This document shows, one piece after another, positions 31,079 through 39,566 of a DNA stretch of 64,000 nucleotides (position 1 is its first letter; each line of letters begins with the position of its first letter). The stretch covers positions 4,692,481 to 4,756,480 of the forward strand of contig OY282383.1 in the NCBI GenBank assembly GCA_958295855.1, in the 5' to 3' direction. The notes under the pieces were generated by a model. The model ran no database searches. It saw only the letters and a program-made list of their open reading frames with translations, and was not told where the DNA came from. Origin of the DNA: an uncultured Poribacteria bacterium. Lineage in GTDB: Bacteria; Poribacteria; WGA-4E; WGA-3G. A program made the position numbers and the translations under genes.

Positions 31079-34030
31079 ATGTCAAAACAACACGAAAACA
31101 CGATTACAACGAAATTGGTAGACATCCTCAACAGGATGCGAAGCACGTGGACGCTCGAGGAACAAGCACGCCCGTTCAAAAACAATCAAAAATGCCCCGA
31201 TATATTTGTGACAGAAATCGGGCGTGAACCTGTCGCTATTGAAGTGAAACTTGATGGCAAAAGCCCCAACACCCGCGGGGAAGCACAAGCAACACAACAC
31301 CTCGGAGAAGAACTCTTACCTGCCCCGAACATGGTGGCAGAAACGCTCACCACTGCGCTCGCACTTCGCATCCCCGCACGATTCCTACAGGTCGAACGCC
31401 GCGCCCTTGAGCACGCACTCCGACAGGCAGACGACATTCACTACGTCCTCCTCAGCAGGGAGGGTGCTGGCACCGACAGATTCCCGCGCGAAGGCTGGGC
31501 AAAAGGCACAGTGGGCGATGTTGCCATGGCACTCCAACTCGGCGCAACACCGAATTCGAAAATTCAGGAAGCCGCTGAGTTGTTAGAACACCGCATCAAC
31601 CAAGCCGCCCTCCTGTTGGAAGCCGCAATCGCAACGCGGCCCGGCATCGGCACAACGATTGGTAACATTCTCCATCAGAGGCCCGGTGAGCAGACCGCGC
31701 GGATGGCGATGCTGATTATCACGAACGCCTTTGTCTTCCAGAGCTCCCTCGCAGGCAAGCCCGAAATGGAACAGGTTCCCTCCCTCGCACAGCTCAGCAC
31801 GCAGGCTGACATGCCCCTGAATTATAGCGACGTGTTGGCTGGCTGGCACATTATCCACACAGTCAACTACCGACATATCTTTGATGTCGCCCGCCAGCTC
31901 GTGGATGCAATCGCAACGGATGACGAACTGGTTGGCAGGGTGCTATCTATTCTCTGCCGCGCAGCACAAGAACTCGTCAGCAGAGGCATCGCCCACGTCC
32001 ATGAATTGGCAGGCATCGTTTTCCAACGCCTCATCATCGATCGAAAATATATTAAAGCGAACTACACGCGCCCTGAAGCCGTAGCCCTCTTGTCTACAGT
32101 GGTACTTCCCATGGGGCATCAACAGAATGCGGATGTTCATAAGTTAAAAGTAGCCGATTTTGCATGTGGCACCGGCGCACTGCTTAATGGCATATACCAG
32201 CGCATTCTCAGCATGCACGAGCAGGGAGGCGGCATCGGAGCAGACATCCACAGCCGCATGATGGAACACAACATCGGTGGATGCGATATTATGCCGAACG
32301 CAAGTCACCTGACCGCGGCGCTCCTGACTAGCACCTATCCTGACACGAAAATCGGGCAAACCCGCATTCACACGCTGCCTTACGGTAAACAGGCTGACGG
32401 CAGCTACGCCCTCGGCGCGTTAGATCTGCTCAATGAGCCAGAGGAAACCCTCACATTCCGCCTCATGGAGAGCGAAGCTCGACAAGTCGGCGGTGAAGGC
32501 GATGCCACGGTGAACAGGCAACAGGCATTCCGACATCGCGAGTTTGATATTGTCGTGGATAATCCGCCGTTTAGCAAACCGAACGCGGATAGTGGCAGCA
32601 GCCTCCCAAAATCGGTGTTTGAGGGCAGTGAACGTCCAAAGGAGGATGCACACGCAATGCGGCTCGCCCTCCGAAAAGAAGCCACTCGCGTTGCCAACGG
32701 ACAAGCGGGACTCGCCTCCTACTTTGTCGATGTGGCAGATAGAATGCTAAAATCCAACGGCAGAGCTACGATGGGGTTCATTTTACCGGCTACAGCACTT
32801 GCCTCGCCACACTGGCAAGAAGTGCGAAACATGTGGGCAACCGAATACCACGACGTGAGTGTGATTACCATCGCAGATGCGAAAACTTCCAACTGCACCT
32901 TCTCCTCCGATACAGGGCTGGCGGAGTGCATGGTAGTGGCAACGAAAGGCAAGGGACAGAACACCGGGCGCGGGAAGTTTATCTCCCTGACTCGCCAGCC
33001 CAGAAGTGCACTGGAGGGCGTTGCCATAGGGAACGGCATCCTCAGAACGGAGGGCACACGGCGGATGGAAGATACCCCCAGTGGTGGAGATGAAATCAAG
33101 GTGGGCGATGAAACTGTGGGCTATCTGCTTGATTGTCCGCTACCGGTAGACGAAGCGTGGGCAGCCGCTCGTGTGAAGGCGATGGAATTAATCCAAGCGG
33201 CGCACCGTTTGGCAGGCGGAGAGATGTGGTTACCGACGCAGACGACACCAATAGAAATTCCTATGTGCCGCGTGGATAAAATCGCGACGCTTGGGATGTC
33301 GCATTTAGATGTCTTTGGCGGTAATGGACGCGGTGCGTTCGACATGGGAACCGGGTGCACCGACAGCGACGACTATCCATGCTTGTGGAAAGTAAAGTCC
33401 CCTACGCAACGGGCGATGGTTGTGCAACCCGATTCACACGGCATCCTTCGTTCTAATATGATGGCCAAATTGCAGCAGCTGCTTAAACGAAACAGCCGCG
33501 CCCATTACAATCTATATTTGGGATTCAATGCGAATTCTATCGTTGCCCTCTTCACAGAAAAGCCTACTTTGGGTGTGAGTTCAATAAAGAACGTCGCTTT
33601 TCATAGCCCACGTTATGAAATCGCGTGGACACTCTGGTGCAACACGACATTGGGGCTCTTCTGTCATTGGATGCATAGCAGTAAGCAACAATCGGGGCGA
33701 GGTAAGTTATCGCAGTTGACATTATACACCTTGCCGACGTTAGATGTACGGAGTCTCTCTGCGGAGGCAGTGGCGAATGCTGAGCAGATCTTTGATGAGA
33801 TGAAGCACAAGCGGATGTTGCCGTTTAATGAGGCGGACCGGGATATGGTGCGTCACGAATTGGACCGGCGTTTCTTGCGGGATGTTTTAGAGATAACATC
33901 TGATGATGTGCATGTGGCGGTGCATCGGCTGCGTGAAAAGCTCTGTGCGGAGCCGAGCATTCATGGTGGCAAGAAATCGCGGTGCGATTTGGATGCAGAG
34001 GCGCGGAAAATGGGTTGGCATGTGGTGTGA
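31079..34030 (+). CDS. Nuclease-methyltransferase fusion, type IIG restriction-modification-like
   Basis: A 983-residue single-chain protein. Near the N-terminus P-D41-I-F-V and I-E55-V-K57 fit a PD-(D/E)xK nuclease. A helical linker leads to an N6-adenine methyltransferase domain with motif I DFACGTGALLNGIY (about residue 360) and motif IV V-D-N-P-P-F (about residue 493). The last ~350 residues fit a target-recognition region. Arrangement and length match type IIG/IIL enzymes such as the MmeI group, which cut and methylate with one polypeptide. A methyltransferase-only or phage-growth-limitation-like role remains possible. No separate specificity gene is nearby. Confidence 0.8.
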   Translation: MSKQHENTITTKLVDILNRMRSTWTLEEQARPFKNNQKCPDIFVTEIGREPVAIEVKLDGKSPNTRGEAQATQHLGEELLPAPNMVAETLTTALALRIPARFLQVERRALEHALRQADDIHYVLLSREGAGTDRFPREGWAKGTVGDVAMALQLGATPNSKIQEAAELLEHRINQAALLLEAAIATRPGIGTTIGNILHQRPGEQTARMAMLIITNAFVFQSSLAGKPEMEQVPSLAQLSTQADMPLNYSDVLAGWHIIHTVNYRHIFDVARQLVDAIATDDELVGRVLSILCRAAQELVSRGIAHVHELAGIVFQRLIIDRKYIKANYTRPEAVALLSTVVLPMGHQQNADVHKLKVADFACGTGALLNGIYQRILSMHEQGGGIGADIHSRMMEHNIGGCDIMPNASHLTAALLTSTYPDTKIGQTRIHTLPYGKQADGSYALGALDLLNEPEETLTFRLMESEARQVGGEGDATVNRQQAFRHREFDIVVDNPPFSKPNADSGSSLPKSVFEGSERPKEDAHAMRLALRKEATRVANGQAGLASYFVDVADRMLKSNGRATMGFILPATALASPHWQEVRNMWATEYHDVSVITIADAKTSNCTFSSDTGLAECMVVATKGKGQNTGRGKFISLTRQPRSALEGVAIGNGILRTEGTRRMEDTPSGGDEIKVGDETVGYLLDCPLPVDEAWAAARVKAMELIQAAHRLAGGEMWLPTQTTPIEIPMCRVDKIATLGMSHLDVFGGNGRGAFDMGTGCTDSDDYPCLWKVKSPTQRAMVVQPDSHGILRSNMMAKLQQLLKRNSRAHYNLYLGFNANSIVALFTEKPTLGVSSIKNVAFHSPRYEIAWTLWCNTTLGLFCHWMHSSKQQSGRGKLSQLTLYTLPTLDVRSLSAEAVANAEQIFDEMKHKRMLPFNEADRDMVRHELDRRFLRDVLEITSDDVHVAVHRLREKLCAEPSIHGGKKSRCDLDAEARKMGWHVV

Positions 34031-34146
34031 AATATGTTAAAATGAAGCAGCAGATTCGCCTGTTTTATCGATAGCATAGATGAGGAAGCCCTTACGGGGC
34101 AAATCCCATATCTACCCGCGTAACGAACAAATAGAGGATAACCCTT

Positions 34147-34476
34147 ATGATACCCCCTATAACGAAACTCATCATCAAAATTGAGCAGTTGGAATGGGAC
34201 TTGGCAGAGGTGAAAAAGGAATTAGTCAAACTTCAAGCCCCCTTCATGAAGTCGCTTACGCCTGAAGAGTACCAGGCAGCGCGTTTAGCCCGCGTCCGGG
34301 CACAGAATGAGAGACGATGTCCGTTAATTGAAAAGGCACTCGAAAAACCAGATGCAGACTCTAAAACCCTCACCGCTGAGGAACTTCAGCAGGTTTCTCT
34401 GGAGGATGGGATAAACCCGGAGGACAATCTTTTTAGTAGTGCTATTACCGAAGAGCGGGAGAACCGAAGCGCGTGA
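34147..34476 (+). CDS. Small coiled-coil protein, possible antitoxin
   Basis: A 109-residue protein with an N-terminal coiled coil (IIKIEQLEWDLAEVKKELVK) and a charged C-terminus. It ends in GCGTGA, and the overlapping GTGAATTATTT is the same start as the PIN gene at 38127, so it was probably once the first gene of an antitoxin-PIN pair whose toxin is now lost here. Function inferred from context only. Confidence 0.55.
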   Translation: MIPPITKLIIKIEQLEWDLAEVKKELVKLQAPFMKSLTPEEYQAARLARVRAQNERRCPLIEKALEKPDADSKTLTAEELQQVSLEDGINPEDNLFSSAITEERENRSA

Positions 34477-34508
34477 ATTATTTTTTGAATACCAAATTAT
34501 TGATATAA
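34472..34508 (+). pseudogene. Start of a PIN-type gene, broken
   Basis: GTG AAT TAT TTT TTG codes for M-N-Y-F-L-N-T-K-L-L-I and stops. The first 13 bases, GCGTGAATTATTT, are identical to the start of the intact PIN gene at 38127. It overlaps the stop of the 34147 gene, like a typical coupled toxin gene. Confidence 0.55.
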
Positions 34509-34511
34509 AAA

Positions 34512-34565
34512 CCTCAACGCCGTATATTCACAAGATAAATCCCGACTGCCACCAAGCCAGCACCG
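34512..34565. repeat. 54-bp direct repeat, left copy (eamA 3' end)
   Basis: Identical over 54 bp to 38671-38724, which contains the last 17 codons and the stop of eamA. Starts CCTCAACGCCGTATATTCAC and ends AAGCCAGCACCG. The two copies flank about 4.1 kb holding the 1102-residue gene and the PIN gene, like attL and attR of an integrated element or the trace of a tandem duplication. Confidence 0.9.
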
Positions 34566-34566
34566 C

Positions 34567-34713
34567 TGGACAGGTAAAATTGTAGAGAAACTCGGTGGAG
34601 CGAAAGTTGTTGCTGAGGCAGACGGTAATAAGTGTGGCAGGGATTTAAATGGCGCACGTGGTATTTTCATATCGGAAGTCTCGCGTGCTTTGAGGGTTTT
34701 TCCATCTGCTTAG
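34567..34713 (+). pseudogene. 3' fragment of a tnpB-like gene
   Basis: A 48-codon frame without start reads V-E-K-L-G-G-A-K-V-V and then K-C-G-R-D-L-N-G-A-R-G-I-F. The latter resembles the zinc-ribbon and RuvC-III end (DRDxNGARxIF) of TnpB proteins, with one CxxC lost. It is a remnant of an IS605/IS607-type element different from the intact one at 22080. Confidence 0.5.
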
Positions 34714-34736
34714 GCAGGTGCAAACCGAACTGCATA

Positions 34737-34799
34737 GATGGTTACGCAATAGACGTAATCTCTGCTCTTGTCTGTGTATGTTCAGGTTTAAAGGAACAG
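34737..34799 (+). repeat. 63-bp repeat, copy 2 (shared with 10123-10185)
   Basis: Begins GATGGTTACGCAATAGACGT, ends TTTAAAGGAACAG, and lies 6 bp before the ATG at 34806. Matches 55 of 63 positions of the copy that ends before rplV. Directly follows the tnpB remnant, so it could be part of the same mobile element. Confidence 0.85.
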
Positions 34800-34805
34800 G
34801 TTAAG

Positions 34806-37800
34806 ATGGATAATAGATTTGATCAAGCATCCGCGAGTCTTCAAAGCCACGGTCCTAAGTTATCCCCACGGCAGGCTGAAATTTACCGGAACTTGCAAGC
34901 TATCGGTCCCGAAATCGCTGCTCTTTATCGCGATGGGACTAGAATCTTACAAAACGACGACTTAGAAACTTCTTCCTATCTATTGGCACATCTTGCTCGG
35001 GAAATTGAGGGCGGTCTAAGAGATGTTCTGTCAAGCAAGCAGGCGAAAAAGAAAATACAAAAACAACTAAAAAAAGAGGATTTGGGTGAACTAAGCGATC
35101 GTATAGGGCATATTGCTTCAATTCTAGCGGCACTTGGCATTGATGATTTACGTACCCCCCTTGCTCAAAGGTGGATAAGTGTCGCTACCCGATTTCATCA
35201 GTCTGCCCATCGCCACGGGGCGTGGGAAGCACCGCGTGAAAGGGAAGCCTTTGTACCACTGTGGCACGAATTTGAGGGTGTCTTGGGGGACTTGGTAGGA
35301 ACCTATCTGAATCTCCTTAACAGAGTAGATGGCCTCCTTGCTTACGAGAAGCCAACCGAGGAAATAATAAAAACTTTGCCTAACCTGCTAAAATCCGAAG
35401 TTAGACGCGCTTATTTCTTCCGCAAACTTGAATCTCCCGCATGGCTGAAACCGCTAAAAAAGGAGGGGTGGTTTAACCTACAATCCAGACCACCGGTTTA
35501 TGAAGTACCAAATCAGCCTGGGGTGTACGCGCCCGTTCCATGGGACGCCTTGGTGTATGTGGAAAAAGTCGCCAATCATATCAAAGAGCATCCATGTGAT
35601 GAGACAGTCAGCACTCTGGCAGAAATTGTCAATGATGTCGTCACCTACATTGACAATAATCAAGAACGAATCATGCATTCCGCTACAGTCTTGCGCCTGG
35701 TTAAAATTATCAACATTCTTCCTACAGAACAGTTAGAACGTCAGCACATCACTTTCATGGATTGGGCATTGCGCTCGGGCCCTCCACTGTTAGTAACGGA
35801 CGAAATCGGTGAAACACTCCTTCCCAAACTGCTCAATAGAGGTACCAAAGAGTTAGTGCTTGTGCTACTTGAGGCGATGCTCAAGGATTCTGAAAGCATC
35901 TCTGTCGTGGAAAAACAGGGAGCAGCTATCGTGGAATTATGTGGTGTTAAGGCGGTGCATGTTGCACTTAAGCACATTCAAAATATCATTGCTGCGGAGG
36001 CAAATGCATTTGTGCTCCTACAGCCGATTGAAGTTGACTCTTCCCAAGACGATTACCTGGGTTATGAAGAACTACTGGTGCGTTTTACTAGCAGGCTGTT
36101 TCGGTTTGCGGAATCTGATAGCATTGCGGAAACGGTAGAAGCTTTACTACAAGAGTCGTACGAGATCCTTAGGCGTATTGCACTCACTGCTGTCACACAC
36201 CATTACCCTAATTTGAAACAGTTGTTCTGGGGATGGCAAGGGAACCCGCTTGAGGACATTTTGCTGAAGCCTGAACTTTACCAATTGCTTCAAACCAACT
36301 GCCGTACTTTTGATGAATCTGAAATTGAGCAGATTTTACATTGGGTAGAATCCGCTGAAGATGATGAAAATCGTCTTAAAGCGATGGCTTACAGAAAACG
36401 AGCATGGTTGGCTGCACTCATGGAGACTGGTAATGAAAAAGTCGTCTCCGCCTATCAAGCGTATGAGGAGATTAATCCAGCAAAGCTTGAACATCCGGGG
36501 CTTCTTTGGTGGACAGAGACTTGGGAAGGAGAGGCGAGCCCAACCACAAGTGGTGAGATGTTAGGTATGTCCAACGCGCAAATCGCTGTATTGCTAAACG
36601 GTTTTGAGGCGAAAAGAGTTTCTGGACCCTCAGTTCCGACGGAACAGGGATTAGCGGAGACACTTGAGGAATGCGTAGCACTGAACCCCCAGCGGTTTGC
36701 GGACACCCTACAACCTTTCCAAGATGTCCGAAATTTTTATCAGTCTTGTATATTGCAGGGATTCCTGGAAGCGTGGCGCGAAAAGAAAGCATTTGATTGG
36801 GCAAAGGTGCTGGAATTTATACATCAGATCATTTCTTCAGAACAGTTTTGGACTAAGCATCACGAGACACGCTCTGGCCATAGTGATTGGATTTTTGCGG
36901 CGGCTAAATTGATAGAATTAGGTACAAGAGACGATACGCATGCGTTTGATGTTCAACGCTTGCCACTTATTGAGAAAATCCTTTTGGTTCTTGTGGAGAA
37001 AGTTGAATTGACACCTTCTAGCACCAAAAGTGTTCCCGCTGCGTTCGCGAATTCAGATAGAGGCAGAGTGTTTTCGGCAATGGTAAACTATGCTTTGAGA
37101 TTCGCCCGGACCAACGATATTGAGCAAGGATGTCGATGGCCAAAAGCGATCAGAGCAGATTTCACCAAAAGACTGGACAGGAAAGTTGAACCCTCCTTTG
37201 AATTTTCCTTCACGCTCGGGGTGTATCTCCCAAATCTGTTAGACCTTGATAAGGCGTGGCTAATAGAAAACATAGATGGTATCTTTCCTCAGCATGATGA
37301 ATATCATTGGCATGTTGCTTTTTCGGGCTATCTTTTCTATTCTCGCCAATCCTCTGAAGTTATCTATTCCCTGTTTAAGAAACATGGGCACTATCAGAGG
37401 GCTATAAGTTCTGATTTTTGTAGTCAGCAAGTAGATGCAAGGGTATTACCAGAGACACCCGTTGTCTATCTTGATAGGCAAGAGATAGATTGGACAGTAG
37501 ATGGTGTCGTCCGGAAAAAACTTGTCTCCCACATCTGTCTCGGTTGGATGAAGGGATTGGAAAGGTTGGCTGATAAGACAAGCCTCATTTACCAATTGAT
37601 GAATAGCGATAACCCAAACCTTCTCTCCGCGCTGATCCATTTTTTTTGGAGGCGGAGTGATAACCTACCAGAGGAAATGAAGGCAAAAGTCAGGCCGGCG
37701 TGGCGTGCCTTGTTTGAGGCACTCTCGCAAAAAAGCAATATAGCGGAATATCAGAAAGTTTTATCGCGATTATCGGGATGGGTCGCTCTTGTTGATAAGA

Positions 37801-38114
37801 TAGACGCGGAAGTGCTAAAATGGCTAAAAATGTCCACGCAGCACATCAGGGGTCTTACCGATTCGGCGTTTTTCGTTGAGGAGCTGCTACCGCACGCTCG
37901 CAAAACACCAATGGCGGTTGGGGACATTTATCTGGGAATGCTAACGCATAACGTCTATCCGTATCACGACCAGGAACATATTCAGGAAATCATCCGTGTT
38001 CTGTACAGCACGGGGCACAAGGCGGTTGCCGACCGGATTTGCAATCTATATGGAGAAGCCGGGTTTGACTTCGTAAAGTCTCTTTATGATGAAAATCAAA
38101 ATCGAGAGAAGTGA
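34806..38114 (+). CDS. Large helical protein of unknown function
   Basis: A 1102-residue protein starting at the ATG at 34806 (M-D-N-R-F-D-Q-A-S) with AAAGGAACAG upstream; the frame is open 58 codons further up, but that part is repeat DNA. I see no signal peptide, membrane helix, P-loop or catalytic motif. The sequence is almost wholly helical with Leu-rich amphipathic stretches, suggestive of HEAT/TPR-like scaffolds. One conserved-looking segment is WLKPLKKEGWFNLQSRPPVY near residue 225, followed by PWDALVYVEKVANHI. Proteins of this size and type often occur in bacterial defence islands. It is followed 12 bp later by the PIN gene, so the two are likely one operon. Confidence 0.65.
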   Translation: MDNRFDQASASLQSHGPKLSPRQAEIYRNLQAIGPEIAALYRDGTRILQNDDLETSSYLLAHLAREIEGGLRDVLSSKQAKKKIQKQLKKEDLGELSDRIGHIASILAALGIDDLRTPLAQRWISVATRFHQSAHRHGAWEAPREREAFVPLWHEFEGVLGDLVGTYLNLLNRVDGLLAYEKPTEEIIKTLPNLLKSEVRRAYFFRKLESPAWLKPLKKEGWFNLQSRPPVYEVPNQPGVYAPVPWDALVYVEKVANHIKEHPCDETVSTLAEIVNDVVTYIDNNQERIMHSATVLRLVKIINILPTEQLERQHITFMDWALRSGPPLLVTDEIGETLLPKLLNRGTKELVLVLLEAMLKDSESISVVEKQGAAIVELCGVKAVHVALKHIQNIIAAEANAFVLLQPIEVDSSQDDYLGYEELLVRFTSRLFRFAESDSIAETVEALLQESYEILRRIALTAVTHHYPNLKQLFWGWQGNPLEDILLKPELYQLLQTNCRTFDESEIEQILHWVESAEDDENRLKAMAYRKRAWLAALMETGNEKVVSAYQAYEEINPAKLEHPGLLWWTETWEGEASPTTSGEMLGMSNAQIAVLLNGFEAKRVSGPSVPTEQGLAETLEECVALNPQRFADTLQPFQDVRNFYQSCILQGFLEAWREKKAFDWAKVLEFIHQIISSEQFWTKHHETRSGHSDWIFAAAKLIELGTRDDTHAFDVQRLPLIEKILLVLVEKVELTPSSTKSVPAAFANSDRGRVFSAMVNYALRFARTNDIEQGCRWPKAIRADFTKRLDRKVEPSFEFSFTLGVYLPNLLDLDKAWLIENIDGIFPQHDEYHWHVAFSGYLFYSRQSSEVIYSLFKKHGHYQRAISSDFCSQQVDARVLPETPVVYLDRQEIDWTVDGVVRKKLVSHICLGWMKGLERLADKTSLIYQLMNSDNPNLLSALIHFFWRRSDNLPEEMKAKVRPAWRALFEALSQKSNIAEYQKVLSRLSGWVALVDKIDAEVLKWLKMSTQHIRGLTDSAFFVEELLPHARKTPMAVGDIYLGMLTHNVYPYHDQEHIQEIIRVLYSTGHKAVADRICNLYGEAGFDFVKSLYDENQNREK

Positions 38115-38126
38115 GGAGCCGCCCGC

Positions 38127-38630
38127 GTGAATTATTTCTGGTTAGATGCAAATGCTATCGCTAAAAGGTACGTGAAAGAAAAAGGAACAGAGCTAATCGA
38201 CCATCTTTTCACTTGTGTTTCTGCGAAGCGAATAGTTTGTTTGTTTGATAGTATGAACGAAACCATCTTCGTCATCACCAAAAAGATAAATAGAAAGGAA
38301 ATTACCCTACCGGAATATGAGCAGGCAAATCAGCAATTTGAGGCGGAAGTCATCGATAGTACCGAAGTGGTACAAGTGCATGCAACCGTTGATCAAAAAA
38401 AGGCTGCGCGGCAATTCATTAGGGTTGATGGTTACTCCATTAACAGCGCCGATGGAGATATCCTTCAATGCGCACTTGATAAAGCAAACGAACTGCGGTC
38501 AGATGGACATAATCTGGTTCTCGTGAGTTCTGATAAACGCCTTCTACGGGCAGCGCAAATGGAAAGACTGTTCACGTTCGATCCTGAAACCGATAAGCGA
38601 GCTTACCTAGATGACTTAATCAATTCTTGA
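38127..38630 (+). CDS. PIN-domain protein, VapC-like toxin
   Basis: A 167-residue PIN-fold ribonuclease. GTG at 38127 starts M-N-Y-F-W-L-D-A-N-A, giving the first acidic residue; further acidic positions are N-E-T in S-M-N-E-T-I-F, the S-A-D-G-D-I-L-Q-C-A segment and V-S-S-D-K-R-L-L. Family knowledge: PIN toxins cut RNA in a magnesium-dependent way and are usually paired with an antitoxin. The gene just before it is the 1102-residue protein, not a small antitoxin; the possible former antitoxin lies at 34147. Confidence 0.8.
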   Translation: MNYFWLDANAIAKRYVKEKGTELIDHLFTCVSAKRIVCLFDSMNETIFVITKKINRKEITLPEYEQANQQFEAEVIDSTEVVQVHATVDQKKAARQFIRVDGYSINSADGDILQCALDKANELRSDGHNLVLVSSDKRLLRAAQMERLFTFDPETDKRAYLDDLINS

Positions 38631-38670
38631 TGGCCTGCAATGTGGCCGCACAGTCGAGTAGCAACGAACG

Positions 38671-38724
38671 CCTCAACGCCGTATATTCACAAGATAAATC
38701 CCGACTGCCACCAAGCCAGCACCG
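38671..38724. repeat. 54-bp direct repeat, right copy (inside eamA 3' end)
   Basis: The original copy of the repeat at 34512-34565; includes the eamA stop codon (38673-38675). Confidence 0.9.
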
Positions 38725-39566
38725 ACCAACAGACTGAACGTCAGTTCATCGCCTAAAAGCAGGTGGCTAAACAATACGCCCGACAGCGGGGTAGCAAAAA
38801 AGAGCACCACAAGCTTACTCGCGCTGTACCTTTCAAGCACGGATGTCCACACCAAAAAGCAGAAGCCGGCGATAACCCCCCCTTGATAGAGCAACGCGAC
38901 ACCCCCTGCTAACGTCAACTGAAAGGATTCGCCGCGCTCCAGCAGGAGGCTGAGCCCCAAATAGCAGGGGAGGCTTAAACTTAACAGCCAGACGAGGAGG
39001 CGGTAGGGATGAATAGACTGAATTAACAATTTTGTAACGACAACGCGCAAGCCTAAAAAACACCCACTGACGAGCACAACCACATCTCCGAGCAAGCTGA
39101 GCTCCTCACCGCTTAGATTCGGGGCAACGGTGACGAAAACCCCACTGAAAGCGGTGAGAACGCCTAATGTTTTTGTGACAGAAAGTCGTTCGCCCGGAAT
39201 CCAGAGATGCGCAAACAGGGACGTGAAAAACGGATAGACGTTGATAAAGATGGTGGAGCGTGAGGCTGTTGTCAGCTGAGTACCGATATTCAGTGTAATA
39301 ATCTGCAAGATGAAAATCGTTGTGAGCAGCAACAACCCAGGCAATTCACCTTGGCGCAGCCGAAGCGGGATGCCACGGTACCACGCCCAACTGCCAACAA
39401 CAATGAGCCCTAACACAAAGCGAAGAAGTGCCAATGCCAACGGCGGAATGTCTTGCAAACCGACTTTGATAGAGAGTGAATTGCCACCCCACAGAAAAGC
39501 CAGCAGCAAGACAAGGGCGATAATATTGCCCCGGGGTTCCTCGCTTCTAACGTTAAATCGTGCCAT
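38673..39566 (-). CDS. EamA-family (DMT) transporter
   Basis: A 297-residue integral membrane protein with ten predicted helices in two EamA repeats (early LLLAFLWGGNSLSIKVGLQD; late LFFATPLSGVLFSHLLLGDE). The drug/metabolite transporter superfamily exports amino acids, nucleosides or other small metabolites; the substrate is unknown. The start overlaps the phyH stop (TAATG), so the two are coupled. Its last 17 codons are duplicated at 34512-34565. Confidence 0.88.
   Translation of the reverse strand: MARFNVRSEEPRGNIIALVLLLAFLWGGNSLSIKVGLQDIPPLALALLRFVLGLIVVGSWAWYRGIPLRLRQGELPGLLLLTTIFILQIITLNIGTQLTTASRSTIFINVYPFFTSLFAHLWIPGERLSVTKTLGVLTAFSGVFVTVAPNLSGEELSLLGDVVVLVSGCFLGLRVVVTKLLIQSIHPYRLLVWLLSLSLPCYLGLSLLLERGESFQLTLAGGVALLYQGGVIAGFCFLVWTSVLERYSASKLVVLFFATPLSGVLFSHLLLGDELTFSLLVGAGLVAVGIYLVNIRR

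Larger units (their letters stand above)
34477..34805. other. Debris zone of gene fragments before the 1102-residue gene
   Basis: This 329-bp stretch has no intact gene. In order it holds the stub of a PIN gene, a 54-bp copy of the 3' end of eamA (34512-34565), a fragment of a tnpB-type gene (34567-34713) and the 63-bp repeat (34737-34799) that supplies the ribosome site of the next gene. It marks repeated insertion and deletion at this spot. Confidence 0.75.

Noticed and set aside
34632..34805. 58-codon N-terminal extension of the 1102-residue protein
   Set aside because: The segment is built of tnpB relic and repeat DNA; the ATG at 34806 has a good ribosome site.
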